Shown here piece by piece: positions 17,076 through 26,926 of a DNA stretch of 64,000 nucleotides. The stretch is taken from positions 410,586-474,585 of the forward strand of contig NZ_FOCT01000001.1 of NCBI RefSeq assembly GCF_900110185.1, written 5' to 3'. A program made the position numbers and the translations under genes. The notes under the pieces were generated by a model. It had not been told where the DNA came from. It did no database searches and saw only the letters and a list, made by a program, of their open reading frames with translations. Position 1 is the first letter of the stretch, and every line of letters starts with the position of its first letter. This DNA comes from Nitrosospira multiformis. GTDB lineage: Bacteria; Pseudomonadota; Gammaproteobacteria; Burkholderiales; Nitrosomonadaceae.

Positions 17076-17345
17076 TCACGTTGCGAGCAGCTTTGCCAGC
17101 CCTTCACTGCGGTCGAGCTTCGCCAGATCGTCGTAACCGCCTACATGCGTATCCCCAATATAGATCTGGGGAACCGTGCGGCGCCCAGTTTTCTCCATCA
17201 TCTCCACTCGGCGCGCGGGTTCAAGATCCACCCGTATCTTTTCTATTTCCTTCACGCCCCTGGCTCGCAACAACCGTTCCGCCATGACGCAATATGGGCA
17301 GAAACCGGTGGAATACATCAATACCTTCGCAGATCCCTCGCTCAT
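17076..17345 (-). CDS. grxC: Glutaredoxin 3
   Basis: 89-residue dithiol glutaredoxin using glutathione to reduce disulfides in cytoplasmic proteins. Active site FCPYCV is near residue 17. The cis-Pro and glutathione site is in RRTVPQIYIGDTHVGGYDDL. Its ATG overlaps the stop of the rhodanese-like gene by 4 nt, indicating translational coupling. Confidence 0.94.
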   Translation of the reverse strand: MSEGSAKVLMYSTGFCPYCVMAERLLRARGVKEIEKIRVDLEPARRVEMMEKTGRRTVPQIYIGDTHVGGYDDLAKLDRSEGLAKLLAT

Positions 17346-17773
17346 TTTTTTATTACCGGCAAATTGGCCTGCTGCCAGGCATCGAAACCACCCGCAAGGT
17401 TGTACACGTGCTGAAAACCCTGGCTCCGCAGAAGGGAACCAGCCTTGCCAGTAGTATTAGCCCCCCCACGATGGATTAATATCACCGGCTTGTCCTTGAA
17501 CTTATCCAACTCCTGCAATCGCTGCTCGAGCTTGTCGGCCGGAATATGCTTTGAATTGGAAATGTGCCCCGACTCATACTCACTGCCTTCGCGCACATCC
17601 AGGACCAGCGCGTCCTTATAATTGATAAGCTGTACCGCTGCCATCGTATCCACTTCTTTGCCGCGACGCGAAACCAGCGGCCATAACAGCAGGATACCGC
17701 TCGCCACCGCAGCAACAATCAGGGTAATGTTATTCTGAAAGAATGTAATGTTATTCTGAAAGAATGATGACAC
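17342..17773 (-). CDS. Membrane-anchored rhodanese-fold protein lacking the active-site Cys
   Basis: 143 residues in the position of E. coli yibN, directly upstream of and overlapping grxC. A single N-terminal membrane helix (about 17-35) is followed by a rhodanese domain (about 43-140) with the usual LVLDVREGSEYESGHI strand and the YNLAGGFDAWQQANLP end. In active rhodaneses the loop after the fourth strand begins with the catalytic Cys (CxxGxR). Here the loop reads HRGGANTTGK from residue 101, with no Cys anywhere in the protein. It therefore cannot transfer sulfur by the known mechanism; a binding role is possible. The N-terminus contains a duplicated FFQNNIT heptapeptide from an exact 21-bp tandem repeat. 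Confidence 0.88.
   Translation of the reverse strand: MSSFFQNNITFFQNNITLIVAAVASGILLLWPLVSRRGKEVDTMAAVQLINYKDALVLDVREGSEYESGHISNSKHIPADKLEQRLQELDKFKDKPVILIHRGGANTTGKAGSLLRSQGFQHVYNLAGGFDAWQQANLPVIKK
17724..17765. repeat. Exact 21-bp tandem duplication
   Basis: Two adjacent identical 21-bp units (17724-17744 and 17745-17765) lie at the 5' end of the rhodanese-like gene. The length is a multiple of three, so the frame is kept and the heptapeptide FFQNNIT is repeated just before the membrane helix. Confidence 0.95.
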
Positions 17774-18075
17774 ACCAAGTCTCCTAAAAATCCCTTCTTT
17801 AGTCTCTGGTTTCCTTGACTTTCGTAACCGATTATTCTATCAGAGACAGAAGGTGTACGGAATTCTCGCGTTTCACTCCTTTTTTCAATCTTTGTTCGCC
17901 TATGCGACTTCATTCCGGGACAGATGTGGAAGAATCCCGGTCCAGGGCAGAGATGCGGGCGAGTCGTCCTGTAAAGGTGACAGCTGGTCAGTTGCCCAGG
18001 CTGCTGCGGTAGTATCGAAAATACGGTAAAATTTGAAGTTTTCCCGTCGCGGAAAATCTTATCTACCCCAAGAAC
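17774..18075. other. Divergent intergenic region, rhodanese-like gene / gpmA
   Basis: About 300 bp between divergent genes. It should hold promoters for both units. An AT-rich stretch before gpmA (gaaaatacggtaaaatttg) is the best candidate for its -10 region. I see no gene, repeat or structured RNA. Confidence 0.4.
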
Positions 18076-18831
18076 ATGAAAAAACTCGTTCTCCTGCGAC
18101 ATGGAGAAAGCACCTGGAACAAGGAGAATCGCTTTACGGGCTGGACAGACGTGGACTTGACTCCAAAAGGAGCGGAAGAGGCCCACAATTCCGGCCGCCT
18201 GTTGCGGGAAGCCGGATTCACTTTCGATATCGCCTACACTTCGGTACTGAAGCGCGCCATTCGCACATTATGGATCGTGCTGGATGAAATGGATCAGATG
18301 TGGATTCCCGTCGAATTATCGTGGCGGCTGAATGAGCGTCATTATGGCGCGTTGCAAGGCCTGAACAAACTTGAAACAGCAGTTGCATATGGTGAAGAAC
18401 AGGTATTGATCTGGCGGCGAAGTTACGATATTCGCCCGCCTGCGCTCACTCCCGATGATCCCCGTTATCCCGGCTCCGACCCTCGCTACCGGAACTTGGC
18501 AAAGCAGGATATTCCCCTTACCGAGTGCCTGCGGGATACCGTATCACGGTTTCTGCCCTACTGGTGTGAAAGCATTGCTCCCCAGGTCAAAAGTGACAAA
18601 AGCGTCCTCATCACCGCGCATGGAAATTCGCTCCGGGCCCTCGTCATGTATCTTGACAACCTTTCCGAACAGGAAATCATGGAGCTCAATATTCCGACCG
18701 GCATTCCGCTCGTATATGAGCTTGACGACAGCCTGAAACCAGTCCGCAGCTATTATCTCGGAGACCAGGCAAAAATCGAGCAGGCCATGCAGGTCGTCGC
18801 GAATCAGGGAAAAATTCTGCCCAACCTTTAA
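18076..18831 (+). CDS. gpmA: 2,3-bisphosphoglycerate-dependent phosphoglycerate mutase
   Basis: Interconverts 3- and 2-phosphoglycerate in glycolysis/gluconeogenesis. 251 residues, close to the usual 249. The phosphohistidine loop is [10 protein letters not shown] at residues 6-15, the catalytic Glu region is [14 protein letters not shown], and the second His is in [12 protein letters not shown] near residue 185. Monocistronic by spacing (143 bp before the next gene). Confidence 0.96.
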   Translation: MKKLVLLRHGESTWNKENRFTGWTDVDLTPKGAEEAHNSGRLLREAGFTFDIAYTSVLKRAIRTLWIVLDEMDQMWIPVELSWRLNERHYGALQGLNKLETAVAYGEEQVLIWRRSYDIRPPALTPDDPRYPGSDPRYRNLAKQDIPLTECLRDTVSRFLPYWCESIAPQVKSDKSVLITAHGNSLRALVMYLDNLSEQEIMELNIPTGIPLVYELDDSLKPVRSYYLGDQAKIEQAMQVVANQGKILPNL

Positions 18832-18974
18832 CTTTTGGTTTAATCTCTGTTTTTCCTATTGCCGTACTTGCCGTGCCTGTTCTTTATACGCATACTCTCT
18901 GACTTCTGATCCGGCTGCCTTTTCCTTCTCATCCCACTGCTCGATGGCGTAGGATCTGCTCACGCTCGATACGT

Positions 18975-20249
18975 TTGAAAATTTCAGCCTCAATCCGTAT
19001 TCGCCTCTGGCTCAAGGTTTGCCGCACGCTTATCCCTGCCTGCGCGCTGTTAATCTGGCAAGCACCTGTGGCCGCCGAGCCATCCGATAGTGAAGAGTTG
19101 AAACAACTGAGAAACAAGATCGAGACGCTGGAAAAGGAACTCACGGATACGGAAGGATACAGGTCCGAAGCGGCGGGAGCGCTGCGCGAATCGGAAAAAG
19201 CGATCGATGCCGCTAACCGGCGGCTTGCGGAACTCGCCAAGCAGCGGCGTGCCGCGAACAGCAAGCTTGGCCAGCTGAAAGCGCAGTCTGCCCAGATCAA
19301 GAAGGAAATAGCGGCGCAGCAACTGCAGTTGAGGAACCTGCTTTACGGGCTCTATATCGCCGGAGGCGGACGAAAAGAGTACTTGAGTCTCTTGCTGAGT
19401 CAGCGGAATCCTAATGAAATAGCCCGTAATCTCCACTATTACGAATATTTCTCACGCGCTCGCAAGGAAGGTATCGATGGCTTGCGTGCGAATCTTGAGA
19501 AGCTCAATACGCTCAGCCTCGCCAGCCGGGAAAAAAGTGCCGAGATCTCGGGTGTGCACGCACGGCACGCCGAGCAGAAAGTACAGCTCGAACAACAAAA
19601 AGACGGTCACGCGAAGCTTCTGGCAGAAATATCACTGCAAGCCGAAGAGCAGCGGCGCGAAATCAACCGGCTCAGGCGCAATGAAGACCGCCTCACCAGG
19701 CTGGTGGAAAAACTTACCAGGATGCTTGCGAAGAAAAAGAAATTCGAAGCATCTGAAAAACCTTCCGAGCCAGGCGCACCCCCTGCTCCTGCCAGCAACA
19801 GCAGTTCCCCCGATTCCTCGGAGAATGCGATGCCATTCACGAATGGAACGTCCTTCTCCTCCCTCCGCGGCCACCTGAATTCACCAGTGCGCGGGGAACT
19901 TGCAAACCGCTTCGGGAGTCCACGTGCAGATGGTGGCGTTACCTGGAAAGGGTTGTTCATCCGCGCCGCTGGCGGCGAGAGTGTGAAGGCGATTGCAAAT
20001 GGACGCGTCGTATTCGCCGACTGGCTCAGAGGGTTCGGCAATCTGATGATTCTGGACCACGGTGACAGCTATATGAGTCTTTATGGAAATAATGAAGCGG
20101 TCCATAAGCGGGTGGGAGACGTGATCAATGCCGGAGAGACGATAGCCACAGTAGGCAATAGCAGTGGAAATTCCGATACCGGCCTATACTTTGAATTGCG
20201 CCATCAGGGCAAACCGTTTGACCCTTTGAACTGGGTCAGAATAAAATGA
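18975..20249 (+). CDS. envC: EnvC-type murein hydrolase activator (coiled coil plus degenerate LytM)
   Basis: 424 residues. A signal segment (about 10-34) is followed by a long coiled coil (about 36-250, rich in Glu/Lys/Arg/Ala), a Pro/Ser linker and a C-terminal M23/LytM fold (about 310-420). The metal ligands of active M23 peptidases are replaced: TWKGLF instead of a His at the first site, and YFELRH instead of the LHFE form. This matches EnvC, which activates amidases AmiA/B at the division septum rather than cutting peptidoglycan itself. The start is TTG at 18975; an in-frame TAG lies a few codons upstream, so no earlier start is available. ctpA follows after 36 bp, as in many proteobacteria. 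Confidence 0.9.
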   Translation: MKISASIRIRLWLKVCRTLIPACALLIWQAPVAAEPSDSEELKQLRNKIETLEKELTDTEGYRSEAAGALRESEKAIDAANRRLAELAKQRRAANSKLGQLKAQSAQIKKEIAAQQLQLRNLLYGLYIAGGGRKEYLSLLLSQRNPNEIARNLHYYEYFSRARKEGIDGLRANLEKLNTLSLASREKSAEISGVHARHAEQKVQLEQQKDGHAKLLAEISLQAEEQRREINRLRRNEDRLTRLVEKLTRMLAKKKKFEASEKPSEPGAPPAPASNSSSPDSSENAMPFTNGTSFSSLRGHLNSPVRGELANRFGSPRADGGVTWKGLFIRAAGGESVKAIANGRVVFADWLRGFGNLMILDHGDSYMSLYGNNEAVHKRVGDVINAGETIATVGNSSGNSDTGLYFELRHQGKPFDPLNWVRIK

Positions 20250-20285
20250 TCTAAGCAACAATTTGACTTGTTTGGAGAATATTTA

Positions 20286-21731
20286 ATGGGCGACAAAATG
20301 CGGCAGTTCGGCCTCGTCATTTTCGGTGCAATCGCCGGCGTGATGCTGAGCCTCAATTTTTCTGCTGTTGCCAATAAGGAACCGCAGGGGGTCCTGCATC
20401 CCCTTCCGGTGGAGGAGCTTCGCGCCTTCACAGAAGTGTTCGGGCGGATAAAAAATGATTACGTCGAACCGGTAGAAGACAAAAAGCTCATCACTGAAGC
20501 CATCAATGGCATGCTGACAGGCCTCGATCCCCATTCCGCCTATCTGGATGCAGATGCTTTCAAGGAGCTGCAGATTGGCACCCAAGGTGAGTTCGGGGGT
20601 CTAGGCATCGAAGTGAGCATGGAAGACGGGTTTGTCAAGGTCATCTCTCCTATCGAGGATACACCCGCCTTCCGCGCCGGGATAAAACCTGGAGATCTTA
20701 TCATCAAGCTGGACGATACAGCGGTCAAGGGGCTCTCGCTTACGGATGCCATCAAGCGCATGCGCGGCAAGCCCGATACGCCTATTACCCTTACCGTCGT
20801 GCGCAAGGGTGAGGCCAAGCCGATTGTGTTCCCGCTGGTTCGCGCCGTCATCAGGATACAAAGCGTGAAGTCAAAAATGATCGAGCCTGGCTACGGATAT
20901 ATTCGTATCACCCAGTTTCAGGAACAGACGGGGGAAAACCTGGCGAAGGCGATAGATAAGCTTTTCAAGGAAAGCGGCGGGTCGATGAAGGGACTGGTGC
21001 TGGACCTGCGTAATGACCCGGGCGGCCTGCTGAATGGAGCAGTGGCAGTATCTGCGGCCTTTTTACCGGACGATTCTCTGGTTGTTTATACTGATGGCCG
21101 TAGCGAAGACGCGAAGATGAAACTCAAGGCCAGTCCTGAGTTCTATCTGCGTGATACGAAGAACGACTACGTCAAGCGGCTCCCACCGGGTATCAAGACC
21201 GTACCGATGGTGACACTCGTAAATGGCGGCTCGGCTTCAGCCTCGGAAATCGTCGCCGGCGCATTGCAGGATCATAAACGGTCGATCGTGATGGGAACGC
21301 AAACCTTCGGTAAAGGTTCGGTCCAAACCATTTTACCGCTGGGGAACAACACAGCCATCAAATTGACCACGGCACGGTACTATACGCCAAATGGACAATC
21401 CATCCAGGCCAAGGGAATTACGCCTGATATCATGGACGAATTGGCAAAGGATGAAGTCGAGCGCCTGCGTGAAGCTGATCTCGATCGTCATCTATCCAAT
21501 GGCAAGGCTGAGGAGCAGAAACGGGAGACGGAGGCAAAGGTAGTGCCGGAAGCAAAGGTGGCGCCAAAACCGGGAGTCAAACCGGCCAAGTCCGAGAACG
21601 AAGAAGACAAGAACAAGAAGCGTGAGTCACCTGCTGAGTTCGGTTCCAGCGATGATCTGCTGCTAGTTCAGGCGATCAGCTATATCAAGGAAAATGCCAG
21701 CAAGCGCGCAACTGCAAAAGTAGAAAACTGA
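20286..21731 (+). CDS. ctpA: C-terminal processing peptidase (S41 family)
   Basis: 481 residues from ATG 20286, chosen because ggagaa lies 6 nt before it; an in-frame TTG at 20268 is weaker. An N-terminal membrane/signal segment is at about 8-28. The PDZ domain covers about 85-165 (GLGIEV, KPGDLIIKLDD). The S41 catalytic core has the Ser in GGSASASEIVAG and the Lys in FGKGSVQ. A Lys/Glu/Pro-rich spacer (about 400-450) precedes a short C-terminal helix. This Ser/Lys periplasmic protease removes C-terminal tails of envelope proteins. Its pairing with envC suggests linked action on the cell wall at division. Confidence 0.94.
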   Translation: MGDKMRQFGLVIFGAIAGVMLSLNFSAVANKEPQGVLHPLPVEELRAFTEVFGRIKNDYVEPVEDKKLITEAINGMLTGLDPHSAYLDADAFKELQIGTQGEFGGLGIEVSMEDGFVKVISPIEDTPAFRAGIKPGDLIIKLDDTAVKGLSLTDAIKRMRGKPDTPITLTVVRKGEAKPIVFPLVRAVIRIQSVKSKMIEPGYGYIRITQFQEQTGENLAKAIDKLFKESGGSMKGLVLDLRNDPGGLLNGAVAVSAAFLPDDSLVVYTDGRSEDAKMKLKASPEFYLRDTKNDYVKRLPPGIKTVPMVTLVNGGSASASEIVAGALQDHKRSIVMGTQTFGKGSVQTILPLGNNTAIKLTTARYYTPNGQSIQAKGITPDIMDELAKDEVERLREADLDRHLSNGKAEEQKRETEAKVVPEAKVAPKPGVKPAKSENEEDKNKKRESPAEFGSSDDLLLVQAISYIKENASKRATAKVEN

Positions 21732-21751
21732 GGTAACTCCTGAACATCAGA

Positions 21752-21792
21752 CAGCGGAAGAATCGAGGCAAAATGCCATAATTCTTCCGCTG
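21752..21792 (+). terminator. Hairpin downstream of ctpA
   Basis: A perfect 12-bp stem (cagcggaagaat paired with attcttccgctg) encloses a 17-nt loop that can itself fold (ggca/tgcc). It starts 20 bp after the ctpA stop. No T-run follows, so it may be a transcript-stabilising or Rho-associated hairpin rather than an intrinsic terminator. Confidence 0.55.
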
Positions 21793-22008
21793 CCTGCCTG
21801 CGAATTTCACAGATGTCGTGCATAGTCGAGCACGCTTAGCTTAATATCTGCCTGGCTTGTTGCGTTCCCCCTTTTATCCTCATCCAGGGAAGTTCACATC
21901 GGTAGCCCATCCATTGGTTACCACGCATTCGCGATGTTCCCTATGCCCTTCTCCCGAAAAAGAGCGATATCCAGTATCACTCTCAGACAGCGGCGAAACA
22001 TTTTCCAA

Positions 22009-22761
22009 ATGAATGACGATCAGTTGCTGCGTTACAGTCGTCACATCCTGTTGCCGGAGATAGGAATACAAGGTCAGGAAGCCTTGATCCGGTCGCATGT
22101 ACTGGTAGTCGGGGCGGGGGGACTCGGCTCCCCTGCCACCATGTACCTTGCCTCAAGCGGAGTCGGCAAGCTCACTATCTGTGACAATGACAGAGTTGAC
22201 CTGACCAACCTCCAGCGCCAGATCATTCACGGTACAGACGACATTGGTGCACCGAAAACACGCTCTGCCAGAAAGACTCTTGCGAAAATCAATCCTGAAG
22301 TCGAAGTGATCGAACTCGACGAGCGTATGGATGAAAAAAGATTGCTGCAACTGGTCGGGGACGCCGATGTGGTTGTGGACGCGAGCGATAACTTTCCCAC
22401 CCGTTATGCTATCAACCATTCTTGTGTCCTTCTCCGCAAGCCGCTCGTATTAGGCGCAGCCGTGCGTTTTGAGGGGCAAGTCGCGGTATTCGATCTCAGG
22501 CACTCAGACAGTCCATGCTATCACTGCTTGTTTCCAGCCGGTGGGGAAGATCAGGACATGCGCTGCGCGGTAATGGGCGTGCTTGCACCGCTGGTAGGAA
22601 TCATTGGCTGCATGCAGGCTGCAGAAACACTGAAAATTCTCACCAACACCGGCCAAACCTTGAACGGCCGCCTGCTTACACTGGAGGGTCTCGCCATGAA
22701 ATGGAAATCGTCCGAGTTGAGAAAGGATCCAGGGTGCGAGGTTTGCGGAAACCCAGCGTAG
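22009..22761 (+). CDS. moeB: Molybdopterin-synthase adenylyltransferase / ThiF-HesA family
   Basis: E1-like enzyme that adenylates the C-terminal Gly of a small sulfur carrier (MoaD or ThiS). 250 residues from ATG 22009, where MoeB/ThiF homology begins (LLRYSRHILLPEIG). Earlier in-frame starts would add about 25 residues unlike the family. The ATP-binding loop is GAGGLGSPA (35-43), the conserved DLTNLQRQIIH follows, and structural zinc Cys pairs are in CYHCLF and CEVCGN. MoeB and ThiF cannot be separated from sequence alone. An IS630 remnant begins 80 bp downstream. Confidence 0.9.
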   Translation: MNDDQLLRYSRHILLPEIGIQGQEALIRSHVLVVGAGGLGSPATMYLASSGVGKLTICDNDRVDLTNLQRQIIHGTDDIGAPKTRSARKTLAKINPEVEVIELDERMDEKRLLQLVGDADVVVDASDNFPTRYAINHSCVLLRKPLVLGAAVRFEGQVAVFDLRHSDSPCYHCLFPAGGEDQDMRCAVMGVLAPLVGIIGCMQAAETLKILTNTGQTLNGRLLTLEGLAMKWKSSELRKDPGCEVCGNPA

Positions 22762-22842
22762 CTCTTGCGTTCGAGGTGACCGAGGAACCCAGCGCACAGT
22801 TATAAAAAAATACTGCGGGCCAGCTAACAAGAACGTGCTGAC

Positions 22843-23406
22843 GTGGCGGCGGTAAGGCTCGTCTGGCGGGACTCGCAAAAGACCTGCGACCCCCCGCGTC
22901 TGATCTTTCTCGATGAAACGGGAGCAAGCACGGACATGACAAGGCGGCATGGCGACTGCCTTGTGGGAGAGCGATGCCATGACCACGTTCCCGGCGGTCC
23001 CTGGAAAACCATGACTTTCGTTGCCACTCTGCATCTTGACGGCCTAGTTGCGCCGTGGTGTCTGGATGCTCCCAGAAATGGCGCAGCTTTCCTGGCTTAT
23101 GGGAAAACCCAGCTCTGCCCCGCGCTCAAGCCCGGTGATATCGTCGTCTGCGACAACGTGGGCAGCCACAAGGTCGCGGGCGTCCGGGAAATGATCGAGG
23201 ACAAAGGCGCAAGAATTTATCTGCCACCCTATTCTCCCGACCTCAACCCCATGAAGCAGGTCTTCTCCAAAATCAAAACCCTTCTGGGTAAAGCCGCCGA
23301 ACGATTCTTCGACGCCCTCTGGGTCGCCATGGGCCGCACCATTGAAACCATCCGGCCCCAGGAATACCGCAATTACTTCGCCAACTCCGGGTATGTATCT
23401 AACTGA
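22843..23406 (+). pseudogene. IS630-family transposase remnant (DDE domain only)
   Basis: 187 codons covering only the C-terminal catalytic domain; the N-terminal helix-turn-helix part (about 140 residues) is missing. The DD34E spacing is intact: first Asp in FLDETG (24), second in VCDNVGSH (104), and at the third site LNPMKQVF has Lys138 where the family has a catalytic Glu (LNPIEQ). The protein is therefore truncated and lacks a catalytic residue. No terminal inverted repeats are recognisable. The end matches the usual YFANSGY terminus. It sits between moeB and a second IS fragment. Confidence 0.85.
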
Positions 23407-23445
23407 ACGAGAAATGCTCTAGCTGCTCTCCTTCAGTAGAAAATT

Positions 23446-23598
23446 CTACTTCCGATCACCGCTATTTTCCGGGGGGATTACCGTATTGTCCGTCACTTTC
23501 TCGCAGTTCATAAAGCTCTTGCCCCTGTCAGCGCGTTGGGGCCGACGATAGCGCTTACGTATTGCCTCAAGATAGACCCGTTTCTCATGCTTGCCCAT
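23446..23598 (-). pseudogene. N-terminal fragment of an integrase-type transposase
   Basis: 50 codons from ATG 23598 with a good ribosome-binding site (ggagg, 8 nt). The N-terminus GKHEKRVYLEAIRKRYRR resembles the start of integrase-core transposases in which similar residues are followed by a helix-turn-helix and the DDE domain. After about 27 residues similarity is lost and a stop follows. Nothing downstream on this strand continues it. It is likely a relic. Confidence 0.5.
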
Positions 23599-23788
23599 GT
23601 CAACAACCTCCACTCAGTTCGGTTACCAACAACTTGAAGCAACGTATCCTCTTGATGGACTCCTTCGGTTACTTTTTTATTGAGGCAATTCGTGCATTTC
23701 GTCGGCCTTGATAATTCAAATTCTTTGTCTATCTTTAAAAATGAAAGCTCGGCGCACATCCTTCTTAGAAAAATAAAGAGAATTCATC

Positions 23789-24759
23789 ATGAAAATCATC
23801 GTTGACCCCAAAATCAGTGGGTTTATCCTTGCTGCAGCATTTTTTGCTGGTCTGGGTTTCGGCGCTAACGCCTCCGCGCAAGAAAGAAGCGCTTACCTTG
23901 TCGACCTTAACAGCAAGACAGTAATGGCGCTTGGCGCTTGGGGCGGCACTGACATTGAGGCTATGGGCATCAATGATGCCGGGGAGGTCGTGGGTTGGGC
24001 TAATATACCTGTACGGGACACCGTTGATTACAATAGCCACGCTTTCATCACCGGGTCCGCTGGGATCGGAATGAGGGACCCGGTACTCTGGGGGGACTAA
24101 CAGCTATGGTTACGGCGCCAACAACAAAGGGCAGGTGGTAGGTTATTCTCACACCGCTGGAGGCGCTCCTCATGCATTCATCACCAACCCTAATGGCGCA
24201 GGGATGAGAGACCTTGGCACTTTAGGTGGGCCTTTCAGCTCTGCTAATGACATCAACGATGCCGGACAGGCGGTGGGGTTGGGCTAATACGGCTCCAGGC
24301 CCCGTTTTCTACCATCGCCATGCTTTTATAACCGGCCCTGGCGGAATGGGGATGAGGGACCTTGGCACTTTGGGCGGCACTAACAGTGAGGCTAATGGGG
24401 TTAACGATGCAGGGCAGGTGGTAGGTTATTCTCACACCGTTGAAGGCGCTACCTATGCATTCATTACCGGCCCTAATGGCGCAGGGATGAGAGACCTTAA
24501 CTCTCTTGTTGATCTGCCCCCCGGAGTAATTCTAACGGAAGCGATCGACATCAATAACGCAGGGCAAATTATAGCCCTTTCAGTCATCCCAGAGCCTGAG
24601 ATTTATGTGCTTATTCTTGCAGGCCTCGCGCTGATCGGCCTTATCCCGCGCCGAAAGAAGATGAATGCCGAACCTTTAGGTTGGCTAGACGTGTTAGTGG
24701 CCAGCAGTACTACTACGAAACCACCTGCCCGAAGGAATTGCTGGAAACTATCTCTCTAA
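23789..24759 (+). pseudogene. HAF-repeat PEP-CTERM protein, frameshifted
   Basis: A signal peptide (FILAAAFFAGLGFGANASA) begins at ATG 23789, followed by HAF-type repeats of about 55-60 residues built from IND/VNDAGxVVG, HAFIT and GMRDLGTLGG. The repeats continue across two frame changes: near 24080-24095, where an early TAA interrupts, and near 24285 in gtggggttgg, where one extra G would restore frame. The last part ends with a PEP-CTERM sorting signal (VIPEPE, hydrophobic helix, RRKK; 24583-24660). The frame then runs about 32 residues further, overlapping the 3' end of slmA, so the usual stop after the Arg/Lys cluster also seems lost. PEP-CTERM proteins are exported and processed by an exosortase. 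Both lesions sit in G-runs and could be sequencing errors. Confidence 0.8.
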
Positions 24760-25315
24760 ACTGCGCTTCCCAATATTCCATCGGATCGCGTTTGAAACCG
24801 CTTTTGGCAAACTGATGCCAACGCCCCACAACATAACATAGCAGCATATTTGCATGGGCGGATACGTCCAGATCCTCTACTATTTCCCGCTGGCTTACTG
24901 CAAAACGTAATGCCTGCTTGAGCGTTGCCTCCAGACGGTCGTGCAGTTGGGTGACGCGATTTTGCAATCGCTCATTCTCGTTTATCAAGGCATCCCCGAT
25001 CAACACCCTGGTCATTCCAGGATTTTTCTTTGCAAAACCAAGCAATAGGGCAAGAATGCCTTCGATCTGCCTGATGCCGCTTTTTTCTTCCGCTACCATC
25101 TTATTGATGAAGGTGAACAGGGTCTTTTCTATGAACTCGATCAAACTGTCGAACATTTGTGCTTTGCTGGCGAAATGACGGTAAAGCGCGGCCTCGGAAA
25201 CATCCAGCTTTGCCGCCAGCGCCGCTGTGGTAATTTTACCTGCCCTAGGCTCTTCCAGCATCTCTGCCAGAACCTGCAGAATCTGATCTTTTCTTTCCCC
25301 AGGCCTGCCCGTCAT
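24713..25315 (-). CDS. slmA: Nucleoid occlusion factor (TetR fold)
   Basis: 200 residues. The N-terminal DNA-binding domain has the helix-turn-helix KITTAALAAKLDVSEAALYRHFASK (residues 27-51, here described in parts: ITTAALAAKLDV and EAALYRHFASK). The C-terminal domain is typical of SlmA: FAKKNPGMTRVLIGDAL, and GRWHQFAKSGFKRDP near the end. SlmA binds chromosomal sites and blocks FtsZ ring formation over the nucleoid. It lies downstream of argB on the same strand with a 281-bp gap; in many relatives a HAD-type nucleotidase gene fills that gap. Confidence 0.9.
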   Translation of the reverse strand: MTGRPGERKDQILQVLAEMLEEPRAGKITTAALAAKLDVSEAALYRHFASKAQMFDSLIEFIEKTLFTFINKMVAEEKSGIRQIEGILALLLGFAKKNPGMTRVLIGDALINENERLQNRVTQLHDRLEATLKQALRFAVSQREIVEDLDVSAHANMLLCYVVGRWHQFAKSGFKRDPMEYWEAQFREIVSSNSFGQVVS

Positions 25316-25596
25316 TGATTCCTCGCTTCAATACCGAATTTCAAACTCTGCCACCTATTATAACTACCGCGCGCGACATGGATGGGCTGCATCACGTGAG
25401 ATGAGATTGTAAAAACGATATGTCCGGATCGCACTTGGTTTGCTCCGTGTGCCTTCGGGATCTGATTTCGACTTCAAAGATCCACTCCTTATCAGAAATG
25501 TGCAGCAACTCCCTCCCTCCAGGGGAATCCAAGGACCTTGACGAAATATTTGCCGGGGGCAACAGTTTGCCTCTCGGATTGCCATGAAGCAGCAAA

Positions 25597-26484
<888 letters not shown>

Positions 26485-26587
26485 TTACCTGAGGAAACTT
26501 TTTGCGCTATTTTACCTTGAGTAGCGCGCCGCCGGGTTTCAAAAATTCGACACTCTCGACGGCATTAACACGATATAGGAGGTTATC

Positions 26588-26914
26588 TCAGAGATTGCTT
26601 CCATCGCGAATACGGCGAGCGGATTCAACTGGCAGGACCCAGATAAGGCCGTCGCCAATCTGACCTGTACGACCTTCACGCATGATCACATCGGTAATGC
26701 TATCGACCATGTCATCAGCGACAAGGGTGCAAAGCATGACCTTTCCGGTGAAATCGGTGAGCGCCTCCTTCAGACTTGGGTTATCGATGAGTACAGGAGC
26801 GGAGAATCCCTTTGCTTCAAGCACTGTCAGGCCGGGAAAGCCTGGAATAGCGCGCAACGCCCGCCGCAATTCATACAGCCGATCCGGCCGGCATATCGCG
26901 CGGATTTCCTTCAT
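26588..26914 (-). CDS. PII-like protein associated with a metal efflux operon
   Basis: 108 residues of the PII/GlnB fold. The B-loop region is recognisable (GRTGQIGDGLIWVLPVESARR in parts: EGRTGQIGDGLIWV and ESARRIRDG). The T-loop is changed: the usual RGxxxxYRG with the uridylylated Tyr is missing and replaced by FSAPVLIDNPSLKEALTDF. Canonical nitrogen signalling through GlnD is therefore unlikely. It begins 12 bp after the RND pump gene on the same strand, so it is the last gene of the efflux operon. A PII subgroup linked to heavy-metal RND pumps is known; its ligand is not certain. Confidence 0.85.
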   Translation of the reverse strand: MKEIRAICRPDRLYELRRALRAIPGFPGLTVLEAKGFSAPVLIDNPSLKEALTDFTGKVMLCTLVADDMVDSITDVIMREGRTGQIGDGLIWVLPVESARRIRDGSNL

Positions 26915-26926
26915 CTTGCTCTCTCC

